From the NCBI RefSeq assembly GCF_021130785.1, contig NW_025776248.1:124001-188000 (forward strand): a stretch of 64,000 nucleotides of DNA, written 5' to 3'. The notes under the pieces were generated by a model, which was given only the letters and a program-made list of their open reading frames with translations, did not search any database and was not told where the DNA came from. Positions within the stretch are counted from its first letter, which is position 1. Each line of letters opens with the position of its first letter. This stretch comes from Homalodisca vitripennis. Taxonomy: Eukaryota; Arthropoda; Insecta; Hemiptera; Cicadellidae. The position numbers were made by a program, and so were the translations under genes. Of this stretch, positions 14,474-26,208 are shown piece by piece.

Positions 14474-15130
14474 CAGGGTGTTTGAAAAGTATGGGTACGG
14501 CTTAATATTTTAAAACCCATAGGAGATAACATCTATAAACTTTGCGTAGTGTCATATGGCTATGTAAACTATTTTTTCTTGCTATTACCATGACATACCA
14601 ACCATGGGGGGACGGCCCGCAGAGGAAAAACACAGAAATCTTAAATTGAAGCATGGGTTGAGTGATAATATATAAATAAAACTAAAAAACATCGGTATTT
14701 ATTGTGTTATAAATTTATGACATAATTTGCTAATAAAAACAGTCAGTGGAAACACATTGGTTAGTAGAGTGAAAAGCCGCCAACCGCATCAGAATACGAC
14801 GATCCAGACAGAAATGGCAGCGCATAATGTACTTCACAATGTGTACCTAAAACAAGCCGCCATTTCTGATTGGATAAACCTTTTGAGATGCGGTTTGCGG
14901 CATTCAACTCTACTAAGTGAGCTCTTTCAAATGAGGAATCACTCAACCCATGCTTCAATTTAAGATTTCTATGTTTTCCTCTGTGGGCCGTCCCCCCATG
15001 GTTGGCATGTCATGGTAATAGCAAGAAAAAATAGTTTACATAGCCATATGACACTGTGCAAAGTTTATAGATGTTATCTCCTATGGGTTTTTAAAATATT
15101 AAGCCGTACCCATACTTTTCAAACACCCTG
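14474..15130. mobile_element. Fold-back MITE with ~190-bp terminal inverted repeats
   Basis: The ends CAGGGTGTTTGAAAAGTATG and its reverse complement are each flanked by TA (14,472-14,473 and 15,131-15,132), the signature of a Tc1/mariner-type insertion. The left arm 14,474-14,663 pairs with 14,940-15,130 almost perfectly. The inner part is also self-complementary: 14,760-14,822 pairs with about 14,857-14,921 at lower identity. The element is therefore nearly one long palindrome, with about 95 bases unpaired in the left arm (14,664-14,758). The overlapping 65- and 78-codon frames on opposite strands follow from the palindrome and are not genes. Confidence 0.9.
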
Positions 15131-15347
15131 TATTTCTTTTTGGTCTTATAACATTGGAAACACGGTCACGTGATGTAATTCCAGCGATAGAGTTTTTCAC
15201 TTAACGATTCAATTATTTAGTTATTCCACCGCGAACAAAGCAATAGTATTTTTAATTTTGAAATTATAGCAGACATATATTACAAAGTACTTTGAATAAT
15301 ATTTTCAAATACGGTGCCTTAAATTTTGAGTGACTATTTAATTGTTA

Positions 15348-15595
15348 ATTGGCTGATCGTTACTAAAGCCTATCACCCAGGGGAAAATGTGTTTTCTACT
15401 TGATTAAAAAACGAACTAGCTTATAGACTTTACAGGTTTTGTATGAAGCTTTATTTATGTATAGGCGAAATTGAGATCGATAATGGTACATGTCACTTCA
15501 TGCGAATTGACAAAAACGTTATCAAATATGTTTATACCGGTCTTATGATTAACAATGGTGGCCACGATAAAATATCTGAATAAATAAATTCACAA
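15348..15595 (+). repeat. Dispersed repeat R3, copy A
   Basis: This is one of three diverged direct copies; the others are near 21,985 and 28,045. Shared landmarks are a start like TAAAGCCTATCAC, a middle with GAAGCTT.ATTTAT and GGTACATGTCAC, and an end like AACAATGGTGGC with AGAATAAATAAA. It is non-coding and probably an old interspersed element. Confidence 0.6.
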
Positions 15596-15872
15596 GCAAG
15601 TTGAGGACAACCATGAGACATAGTAACACTTTTAGCTATGGATTGAAAATTTGGTATGCAACCTCAGCGAAACCTGTTACGCGACACTTGGTGTGGTCTA
15701 CTCCTATCTTGTAAAAAACTAAGCATGGTTTAATTTCTATTTCGATTGACAGGGAAATGGATCAACGAATTTGGATACTTCAGTTCTTCTTGTGTATACA
15801 AGACGATCTGATAGTGAATTAATAAAATTACTCTTCTTTGTTTAAAGGTAATTTTTGACGATGGAAGGATTG
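15596..15872. other. Non-coding DNA
   Basis: Nothing recognisable is present. Confidence 0.5.
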
Positions 15873-15958
15873 TGAAAGGAACAGGATTTTTTTGGATTTT
15901 TTAAATTTTTTGTTTCACTTAACGATGGGAAAATGTCCGGAAAAATCCTGTTCCCTTC
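15873..15958. repeat. Imperfect inverted repeat (hairpin)
   Basis: GAAAGGAACAGGATTTTTTT at 15,873 pairs with a sequence ending AAAAATCCTGTTCCCTTC at 15,958, across a loop of about 40 bases. It could be a small fold-back element. Confidence 0.7.
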
Positions 15959-18392
15959 AAAATTACTCTTCTTGTGCATTTATTGAATTCTTGCTGAATA
16001 GTCGTGACGTAACTCGTTCGTGTAACAGTTCAAGGTGATGTCATAAAAGGAGACCTTTGAATCAATAAATTAAGCGATAAGACGGAATGGGCTGCAGAAA
16101 TGAGTTAAAAACATATTCTTACTTTAGGAGTGGTGATGAATATTTCCATTTTAATTTCTTCCATGTTGAAATAGAAGAATGTGGAAGAATCCTACAGCAG
16201 GAAGAAAGGGTAGTATATAGATTTTCAGTATTTATAGAATTATCATGACAAATGTTGCTATTTGTGACGCAGTTCCAGATAATTGCCCTTATCTTTTTTT
16301 GCTTTTGTTTACCTTTTAAAAGCAGTTGGAGAACTCAAGTAACGGGTATTTATCGCAATGACTTAAGATAGTGACACTAATATATACTTGACTTTCTTTT
16401 TATTCATATAAACTTATTTTCAGCCCATAATTTAAATTAGAGCCACTAGATATTATTACATAAAAGCAGATTTCATGCAGAAACAAGCAAACACTATACC
16501 GGTTTTATACGCAATACCGAGTGTTGGTAATACAACAGTGAGAACAATATAAGTTAGCCTTACCGTTATTTAAGTTATTCATGTAGATTTAAATTAATTG
16601 CGGAACAAACTTTATGAATGGAACTTCAACTCTGGCATAATTACTGCCTCTGGAACAATATCCATTCTTGCGTTTGACACAATTTATTCAATTGCTTCTG
16701 TTATTGTGCACCAAATGAACGAAAAACTTATCACACAAATGAATTGGAAAATATATCTGTTTGAATTATTTCTCTCTTCACAAACACACAAAATGTTGCA
16801 CTTTATAATTGGAGATGCCGTTATATTCCTTATAAACCAATAATTGCTGGACTTTAAAAATTTATCTGTGTCGTTTGTTATTTGTCTAAGCCCCGTTATT
16901 CGCGTGATTCATAATGAAGTAATGTTTTAAGTTTCAGGCGGTTAAATACCTTTCAAAAATATTCTCCTTTACATTGAATATAAATAAAAATTGCTATGAA
17001 CATAAGTGATGGAAAAAAATTGTTAAAACCTCGTGTATTAAATACGAGGCGATAAATATGAATAGTTCATAGTCTAACCAATGAAAGTTCTTGAAAATTA
17101 TACTAAATTGGATTATTTTAATTATTAACAGTATTACCTTTATTTTAGATATAACTTGATAAGTTATTTGTTGGTCACTAAATTACACATGTTAAAATTA
17201 AATTGATTTAAACGAACATGGGTTATTTCAACTTCCTTATACTATTTTCAAGACATAACAAACTATCTATTGTTATAAAAAATCCATTTTTATGTTGAAA
17301 CCAATGAGTGAACTAAACTTAGTCAGTTAAGTTTCGTCTTTGTCAGGTATTGTGAAATGTAGACTGAGGTGTTTAAAACCGATTCAAAATAGCTTCTCAC
17401 AATTATTGAATCTTAATTTCAAAATACAATGGAATTTTTAAACCGGGTTTCAAATGGTCAGTTTACCAAAAATGCCTTGCCACATGCACATAATACCACG
17501 AAGTATCTATAAAGAAATGTATTTCTAAAATTTAAAATCTGACTGATACAATTAGTGAAATAATTTTAAGCCAATATTTTACCTTTTCCCTTCTTTACAC
17601 AGACCGTGTTATGGTGCTTGGCGCCTTGTTCACGCATGCATGTTCTGGGGGATATAATGAGAATATCTCTTCATCAGACTAAATTGGATAGCTGCTGGGC
17701 AACCAGACTGGGCTCCTCTGTAGCCTAGGTGTCTATGATGTCAAAACAGTGCAAGGGATTGGATTTGAACGTTTTCGGCATATGGCCATGTTTAGGCAGA
17801 CGTGGACTCCAAATTTCAGGAGTCAGTCTGCGCCAGTGTCTCATTTCAGACCTTGCATTAAGCGAAAGGTGAAATGAAGTTTACCTCAATATTCGAATTG
17901 AATTAACCCTTCCCGCGATAGCTACGTAATGTGCAACTGTTGTAATAACTTTAGATTAAAATGTATGAGCCAATTTGAAGTGTGAAATAACACAACTTAG
18001 TTTTTCTATTAAAAGAGCAACTTCCCAAAAAAGAAATAACGCCGGCTTTAGTGGGGATTTAAATGACAGGGCAAATGAATAGTTGGAAAAACAATTATAT
18101 CATGAATGTATCCACGGGTCAAATTTAGTGTAGTTCAAAACACCACCCTCATAAGTATCAGTATAAACTTAGTGGTAGAACTTGAATATCATTATTACAG
18201 CCTAATATGAGTAGGTCTTCATCTCACAGATTTACTTACGTGTCTTACAATTGCTCTTAAATGCACCAAACTAGAAATATACGAAGTAACGTATGAAGGA
18301 TATAATAGGTTGATATTTCCCTCCCTGCAGAGTAGATGAGTTGAAATTCAATTTATTTTTTTAGGAAAACTTCCTCTACAAACTATACAAAA
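15959..18392. other. Non-coding DNA with a possible SINE-like patch
   Basis: No gene is supported. The less AT-rich segment 17,600-17,880 contains CTGTAGCCTAGGTGTC followed by GGATTTGAACG. This loosely resembles the A and B boxes of a tRNA-derived SINE, but no cloverleaf can be drawn. An 81-codon frame at 16,598-16,843 is unconvincing. Confidence 0.35.
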
Positions 18393-18457
18393 AACTAGGC
18401 TGTGCCCCCCCATTGTCAGACGCGGTGTAGTCTGAACTTCCAAACTGACGCCTAGTT
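18393..18457. repeat. Short nested inverted repeat
   Basis: The outer arms AACTAGGC (18,393) and GCCTAGTT (18,450) enclose an inner pair GTCAGAC / GTCTGAAC. It is a potential stem-loop of unknown meaning. Confidence 0.55.
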
Positions 18458-21400
18458 ACCTTTTTAAAAAATTGAAAGAAGATTTTAGGAGGAGCATGTA
18501 ATTCACAATCATAAAGTGGTGAAATATCAAGCAAGGAACGTACCGAAATTTAGCATGAATTTAACGAAATACTTTCTATATCCTTCAGTTAATCCATGAT
18601 TCCTTAGAAGATAATATAATATGAAAGCTAGAGTTTCAGAGTCTCGCCATGTGTCTACAAAACGACAGGCTTCTTAGTAAAGCATTTGGCGTAATGGAAT
18701 CTATCGCTTTGTATGAGACCTAAACAAAGGACTGATCTCGTTACGAAGAGGGCAATGTATTTATGTGAGATCATAATCAAAGGATAAACTCATTAATAGA
18801 AAAATTACGTAATCTTTAAATAATAGTAAATACAGTAAGCTGAGAATTTCTTATACTAGAAGTAATACTTGACTAATATTAATATACTTCTACATAGTGG
18901 ATTTATTTAATCCCAATGCTACCAACTTGAATAATCAGATAAGATTCGAGTATTAACTCAATAATTTATTAATCATCTCATTGTGTTGATATTTTTTAAA
19001 TAATAAAAAATGTAAGACTACAAATTTGAAATCAACATGTTATGGAAAAATTAAAACCTTACTTAATTTTGTATTATTTAGTTTTACTGACGGACCAAAC
19101 TCAACAAACGTAGACTTACAATAAAATTTACTGTGAGTCAATTTTTAAAGTTTTTACATCTTTAAAGTGGGATTTCAAAAATTCTCAATTTAAATTTATT
19201 GTACTTATAATATTCATGTCAAAGAGTTATTACTGATTTTCCCATATTTTATTAACACGAGTAATATACATAATTTGCCTTTTTATAATCATTTAATGTG
19301 TACTGAGGTGCTTAAAAATTATCAAAAGAGTTTCGTACAATTGATTCTTAATTAACGCAAACGCCTTAAAAAAATATGGGTGTACTCCAAATATTATTTT
19401 TTCTATGCTTACTGATACTTGACTCTTAATTTCATTATCTTACTAGAAGATAAGCCTTGTTTTCGTTTAGCCTAGTTCAGACAGTCACTTTAAGCCAGAA
19501 CTATATTTTTCGTATTAGGGTATAATATAGAAGAACCATTGGGTCTTTTTCATTATCCAATCATTGTTTATTTTGTTACAATTATGATTAAATACCATGA
19601 AATCGGATCCTATATGTTTCAAAATTAAAATAACAAGAATTATAATGAATGAGTAACAGTCTAGTATGTGTACTACTTTTACTACGCGTTGTTTTAAACT
19701 GAATGTTTTAATGCTTATGAATCAGTGAGAGGTTACTTTGAGCGAAACCACAGTAACAGTTACATTCACCTCTTGTATAAAAGCGTATATTGATCTATAA
19801 CAGGTAAACTGTTGGTGACAATGAATATTTGGCAACACAGAATGTGTATTAACGGCAATAAAATATGAATTACCACCTCACCAGTAATAACCTGGCAACT
19901 ACAGTATTTATTTACGAACTGTTGAATTGAAAAGTAAATTCGGAGCTGCTTTATTTTGGAATATTTAGGAGTTTATAACTGCTATTAGATGAAGTTATTA
20001 TGGGCATGCTAATATAGTATAATATTCCTAATTATTTGTATATATAAAATGGATATCTCATTGCGAATTGCAATGAAACGAAATGAATCTTTAGTAACAA
20101 GATTTTTAAACACCAATTTTAACGTAAATGCCCATTTTCGTTAGTTAAATTACTTTTCCCAGTAATTTTAAATAATAAATGTTTCGGTTAGGTAGGAGAG
20201 TTATACAGCGCGTTTTGAAATTATATCTATAATGACTTTTGACATGTAATTTGAATATATTGTTTTTTTCTTTTCACTGTATGAATAATTTACATCTGTC
20301 AATACGTACCATGTTAAAATCTCGTATCGTTCTACTCAGCTTGATTACAAAGTTATAAAGTGTAGGCTACAAATCTGCAGTGTTGCAGTAGAGGTCGTAG
20401 TTATCCATGAAACCTATGTAAAAATATTTTCTAACGCTCAACCAAATCCTATGTAATGGCATTCATTATAATCGCGCTTAGTATTTATAAAATATAAAAA
20501 AAGCTTCAAGCACAATTTAAAGTCTTTATTCAGTTCGTTTTCGAGATCGTGCGGACCGAGAGATAAACAAACCTAGGCCACTCATTTCCTAGGTGGTTCA
20601 TTTCCTAGGCCACTTTAAATTTGATGTGTATAATATTTTTATGTATAATGTTGTTATGTAAACATTCAACTAGTATAGTAACAAGACAATATAAATTTAA
20701 TAGTAAATTTGCACACATGTAAATATTTTTTGGAAATAAAACTATGATTCAATTCAAATGATTCAATTCAATTCTACAGAAACGGCATTTTTCAGTCCCA
20801 CGATTAACAGACTTTGCTAACGCTTAACCAAGAAGTTATAAGTATTAAATAAATGTACTGCGTCAAAATAAAATTATAAAACTATGAATTGGATTCTCAA
20901 TTTCAGAATTTAAATATACATTTATAAATACCTGCATAAATTAAAGTTTTTTTAGGATGAACAGAGATAATTCATTACACTACCAATATAGTAATCTCAC
21001 AAATCAAAATATTTATTGCTCAAAGACATATACATGCATAGACCACAATCATTAAATAGTTTTTTTATATAATATCAGAACTATGTTTTATATAGTAGTA
21101 GCATATGTTATAAATAACATAACCTAAAATAATAATTGCTATTTTACAAGTAATGTCATTAAAACTGAAAGTGATAGACAATCACGAAACTTTTAATGAA
21201 TAGGAATCAGGAATGATGTGAATGAAATATGTGATAATATTAGAAGGTTTGTACAATAGGGTTTATAAAGTGTTTTACTATGCTAAAAGTAATCCTAAAC
21301 AATGTCTTGAAATTTGAAACATGAAAGGATTTCAAATAATGAACAGTGCTTCTGTGATTAGAGTGTTAGGTATAACAACAGAACTCAAATTGTTCAGTGT

Positions 21401-21984
21401 TGGATTATATTTTGGTTATTTCAATAGAAGTAGATTTCATCAACATTTGTTATACATTTTTATCTCTATCAGTTAAAAAATGTAATATATTTGGAATAAA
21501 ATATATTTGGAAGTGTATTCTGTAAAACAATACACAAAATAAAATAGTGACTTCACTTAGATAAATTACGTAGTCAAGACAATGCAACGTCACCTCTGCT
21601 ACTACATTTTGATCATTCGCAAACGTTATCAGCCTAATTAGATCGCTAATTGATTGTGTTGCGCTCATCAATATGTATAACAGTGCCTTGCATGCAATGT
21701 TTGTGATTGAGTGTATTGTGTGAATATAAGATTCTGGCTGTTTACTAGACAAACGTAGTCTAAACTGTGACCTAAAAGTAAATAAGCGAAATTTAAATTA
21801 TGTTTATTATAGACGCAAAATTAGGTTTGAAACTCGTATTTTCCTATAAATTTCTAACACTGTGTACAAAGCGCAAAAAATTAATACGTCAGGTGGTATT
21901 CCTCTTTTGACGGATAAAACTCTCTGTTTATTAATTGTTTCTAAATTTAAATTTTAGGTGAAGCTCAACTATTAACGATTTGTC
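18458..21984. other. AT-rich non-coding DNA
   Basis: No gene is supported. A 100-codon minus-strand frame at 21,450-21,752 starts with ATG but matches nothing I know, and I treat it as chance. Three short CCTAGG-containing repeats lie at 20,570-20,615. Confidence 0.45.
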
Positions 21985-22250
21985 ATGCACTTATTGTCTG
22001 AGCGCTAGCGAAGGTGCATGTAGTTGTGGAAACATTTCATTTCTGTGTGATTGTCCATACGATGTCTCGAGAACGAAATAACCTGAGGGCTTGACATTGT
22101 AGAAAAACATTCATTTCCATATAAGCCACATTGAGTTCGATGATGGTGCATTTGATTCTGTGGTATTGAGGTGAGCGTTATCCAATATTTTTATATTAGT
22201 CTTGCCGATAACCATGATGGCAAACTAAAATTGGCAGAATAAATGAAATC
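21985..22250 (+). repeat. Dispersed repeat R3, copy B
   Basis: This shares with the copies at 15,348 and 28,045 the order GCGCTAGCGAAGG, ACGATGTCTCGAGAACGAA, GATGGTGCAT and ATAACCATGATGGCAA followed by AGAATAAATGAA. It appears the best preserved of the three. Confidence 0.6.
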
Positions 22251-22539
22251 ATAAACAGATAGAGTACAATTGTATAAATTGAAAAACTTCGTATTTACAT
22301 AAGAGGCGTAATTCTGTATCAGTAATACTCTAAATACACACAATTTCAGGATTTGGGAGTCTATGAAATAATTGAATTTAAGCACCATGTACTGTTTGGT
22401 ACAGACTCGTGCATAACTGCGTTGTCGGTCCTTTAAAAGTGGAAAAAAATATCATTAACGGGCATAATTACAGTGATATGCTAGAGCTTTTGTAGAGTCA
22501 TAGCTTATTACTTGATAAGCTTGGTTTTTTAGGCTTTGA

Positions 22540-23457
22540 GAAATGAGCTGTCAGTTGGAAAAAAGTTAGGGGAGTCCCTCAAGGCAGCTACTTGGGTCCG
22601 ATTTTGTTCATATTTTACACTGCGGATCTTTCCTCTTGCGTTAAACACAACAGTGTACATGCATATGCCGACAGTTGTTAGCTTCTCCTAACCTATGAGC
22701 CTGGGGGATTTCGCCCGGCTATTGGAATGATCAACGATAATCTTGAGTATAAGTGAGTGGTCAGTAAAACATGGTATCAATTTAAATTTAAAAAAAAAAA
22801 CTGTTCAGTGTTCTACATGGCATCAACTTCTCTAACGCAAAGATTACAGGAGGAGAAGATGGACGTTATGATTTTAGACACAACATTGAAAATGAGCAGT
22901 GTTTTCAAAACCCTTAAGGTTACGCTAAACAGTAATATTACATTTACTGACCATGTCACGTATGTTTGTCAGAAAGCTCTGAGAAGACCTAAGGGGTTTG
23001 TACAGGTATAAATGTATTTTACTACAGGAAGAACATTTTCAATCTTTGATTTTCCTGTTTTTTATTACTCTTTCCCTGCATTCGGCAAAGCACTTCCGTA
23101 CGTTTTGTCTATAGCATAGGAAGAAAAAAGAATGTATCAGCCTATCGAGATGCTGCCAATTTAATGCTAATGGAAGCCGTGTGCAGGGTGCAGACCTGCT
23201 GCCCGGTTAACCGTGTGTTCACCCTGGGAGAGCCGATATATCTGGCTGATAGACCGATACTCAGGAGAGAGGTCGCTCTTTGGAACACACGGCAGAACAG
23301 TCATCTTCATTTCCCTAGAGTGGAGCTGTAAATAGGTGGGATAAGTTTTTCCTACTTTGCGCCAAAACTGTACAATCACCTCCCCTGTAATTTAAAAGTG
23401 ATTAAAGGCCCCGAATTTAAAACCAGAGTAAAGGAATGTGTACGCACAACCTGCTAA
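22540..23457 (+). pseudogene. Non-LTR retrotransposon reverse transcriptase remnant (Jockey/CR1-like)
   Basis: Reverse transcriptase fragments lie in several plus-strand frames. The segment 22,556-22,680 translates to a block with VPQGSYLGPILFIFY, the conserved RT motif, followed by a degenerate active site HAYADSC where YADD is expected, and then a stop. Downstream, 22,895-23,005 contains TFTDHVTYVCQKAL, and 23,350-23,457 has YFAPKLYNHLPCNL, the usual C-terminal tail of such ORF2 proteins. The N-terminal endonuclease is missing. Several frameshifts and stops make it non-functional. The family is assigned from motif wording only. Confidence 0.8.
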
Positions 23458-24773
23458 AAACTTTTGTAATCAGACGTTACTATATTTGTAGGATTATTGT
23501 TTTCATTTTATGGTGTAACTTTGACTGTTATTTGCAACAGTTTAGGTTAGTGGCGAGAGTTTTTCTGCTAAACAGATGTATCTGAGAAATGCTTTATATT
23601 AAAAAAAAGACATTTTGTATTTATTTACAGCTTGATTTCATCTTTTGGAGCTATGTAAAACAATTGTTTCACATAAGCCACAACTGTGAATTTCATGTGT
23701 GTGCCTTCATGAATTTAAGTATACCTGTGATCTTGAACTCTTAAGGGAAAGGACCCTTCCGGCTGTAGCTTCCGGCTGTAGCTTCCGATATGCGGGTTAT
23801 GCTGGCAGGTAATATGTAAAACAGTATTATTGCTTATAAATATTGCTTAAAAGATGATTTATAATTATCCTATACAAGTTTAATAATTTAAAAGATTCAC
23901 GCAAAGTCTATACCACATTGATAAACAGAAACACCAATTAATTGGTTGATGACAACACATCTTTATTCCTTAATGATCAAAATGCATCAGCTGGGGTGTT
24001 GCTACACAGTCGTAAACACGTGATTTTTTAAATATGGAGCCAGGTTACTAACGAGCTGTAATTATTCTTGTATTGTTTTACAGAACAAACTTCAAATTGT
24101 AAAGCGTAAATGTAACAACATTCTCAGATCTGGGTATGTATTTATACTTTCTAGTTTGGGAACTCAAGGGTTCATCTATAGTAAGGAATAATGTGATAAA
24201 AGATAATATCAATATACGCTTTTGACAATTGTTCTTGATCGTGGAAGAAAAAATTATCATTGCTGTCAGAAATATAGATCACTCTAACCATTGGTGATTT
24301 TGCAGATACACGTACAAAGCGTACAAAATTGAGTGGGTAACTCCTAGTAACTGGTAAAATAATAACAAATAATGGCGTTTACAAGACTACAATACAATGC
24401 TGATGTCTATTCTTTATCATTCCTTTAAGATTTTTTATAACAATTTGACAACATCAAATAAGCTAAATAATGTACGAAAATGTCATACTGCAAATAAGGT
24501 TTTACGTTTTTTACGCCTTGCAGCATTCTTTATTACCCGTTCATACTATTTGTATGTTTTAAAACGTAATATAAATTGCTTCATTTCTACAAGCAAAAAT
24601 CTAAACTTGGAATGCGCTATTTTTACTATAAAATGATAGTATTTTATATTTTAGAAGGAAAGGTAAAAATGAAACAAGCGTATTTTGCATGTTCTTTATG
24701 TTTATATTGAGTTATCTAAACATCTTTCTTCAGAGGCTTAAATGATGATTATAATTTAACTAGAATATCAATA
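23458..24773. other. Non-coding DNA
   Basis: No gene is supported. A short direct duplication, GGCTGTAGCTTCC, lies at 23,760-23,787. Confidence 0.5.
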
Positions 24774-26125
24774 CAGGGTGAGTCTAAAAGGACTTTACAA
24801 CTTTGAAATTATATAGATATTTGTTGACTTTACTTACAGACTTGATATATGTGTCATTTTGTAGCAATTTACTTCAAGTTTATTTTCATATTATTATTTT
24901 GGTTTAATATGACTTACATTGGTGATACGTCAAACATCCCACCGATAATCAATTTCTCGCTACACCCGTTCTAGCAAATCTGGCGTAACTTCAGCAACCG
25001 CAGCTGTGATTCTTCTTCTTAGATCTGCAAGACTGGCTGGTAGAGGTGGAACATACACTTTATCTTTAATGAAACCCCATAGAAAAAAATCCATAGGAGT
25101 CAAATCGGGGGAACGAGGTGGCCATGCAATTTGTCCTGAACGCCCAATCCAGCGACCTGGAAAACGACCGTTTAGGAAATCCCTAACATCTGTTAGGTAG
25201 TGAGGTGGTGCTCCGTCTTGCTGGTAGTAGAAAGGAGCATTCTGTTGTTCATCTTCATCAATTTGAGGAATCAAAAAGTTCTGCAACATATCAAGGTAAA
25301 TGATACCAGTTACAGTTCTCTCCAAGAAGAAAAATGGCCCGTACACTTTAAATTTACTCATCGCACAAAACACATTCACTTTTGGATTGTCCCGAACTCG
25401 TTCCAGGGATTCTCTTGGGTTTTCGTTCCCCCAGATTCTGCAGTTATAGGTGTTCACTCTACCACTGATATGAAAGGAACTCTCAACACTGAATATTATT
25501 GAGTTCAGGAATGTCTCATCTTCCCCCATTCGATCCAACATTACAGCACAGAATTCTCCACGAGCAGCTTTATCTAAATCAGTGATAGTTGTACCATCGT
25601 AAGTCTGTATGGTTTTAAGTGCAAAAGTCTCTGTAGAACTCGCCAAAACTGTCTTTTGTGGAACTCCAGTCTCCACAGCTGCACGCCGCGTTGATTTTTT
25701 AGAACTACGGGCAAAGGTTTCCCTGACCTGTTCGACAGTAGCATCACTAACCTGTGGGCGACCTGGCGATTTTCTTATGACGAACACAACAACCTGTCTC
25801 GACAAAATTCTTGTGCCAACTGTAAATAGAAGGCCTGCTTGGAGGGTCTCTTCCGTATTCTGTGCGAAATCTACGCTGAACACTTGTAGCAGAGTTTGTT
25901 TTAATGAAACAATAACACACAGCGAGCACGCTCCGCACCAGTGACAGTAGCCATTTTAGTACAGACGAAGGTGGCGCTCGCAGTGGCGGAACTTGGTACT
26001 ACAGCACTACGGGAGTCAAACTTGAAGTAATTTGCTACAAAATGACACATATATCAAGTCTGTAAGTAAATTCAATAAATATCTATATAATTTCAAAGTT
26101 GTAAAGTCCTTTTAGACTCACCCTG
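24774..26125 (-). mobile_element. Tc1/mariner-superfamily transposon (DD41D type)
   Basis: The 1,352-bp element has about 107-bp inverted terminal repeats (24,774-24,881 and 26,018-26,125) starting CAGGGTGAGTCTAAAAGG. TA lies at both flanks (24,772-24,773; 26,126-26,127), the usual target duplication. The arms differ at only a few positions, so the insertion is fairly young. One broken transposase gene lies on the minus strand. Its ends resemble those of the MITE at 14,474 only in the first seven bases (CAGGGTG). Confidence 0.93.
24894..25954 (-). pseudogene. Mariner-like transposase, frameshifted
   Basis: An N-terminal helix-turn-helix segment (about 25,747-25,938; RRFRTEYGRDPPSRPSIYSW) and the catalytic part (24,960-25,780) lie in different frames. 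A further break sits near the start at 25,954, and TAG at 24,957-24,959 interrupts the last 20 codons. In the catalytic core, DGAPPHY carries the second Asp and SPDLTPMD the third, with 41 residues between them: the DD41D spacing of rosa/visitor-like mariners. The first catalytic Asp, expected before ESSFHISG, is Val (FSVESSF). The copy is therefore inactive on at least three counts. Confidence 0.9.
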
Positions 26126-26141
26126 TACTGTCGTAAACGAA

Positions 26142-26143
<2 letters not shown>

Positions 26144-26205
<62 letters not shown>
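26144..26205. repeat. (TC)n microsatellite
   Basis: About 31 TC units begin 18 bases to the right of the mariner. Confidence 0.97.

Positions 26206-26208
<3 letters not shown>

Noticed and set aside
14727..14963. Overlapping 78- and 65-codon frames on both strands
   Set aside because: They lie inside the palindromic MITE and mirror each other; no protein features.
21450..21752. 100-codon minus-strand frame starting with ATG
   Set aside because: No recognisable motif, no splice or promoter context, and no repeat support; likely chance.
25006..25944. Three plus-strand frames (64-111 codons) across the mariner
   Set aside because: They are antisense shadows of the transposase.
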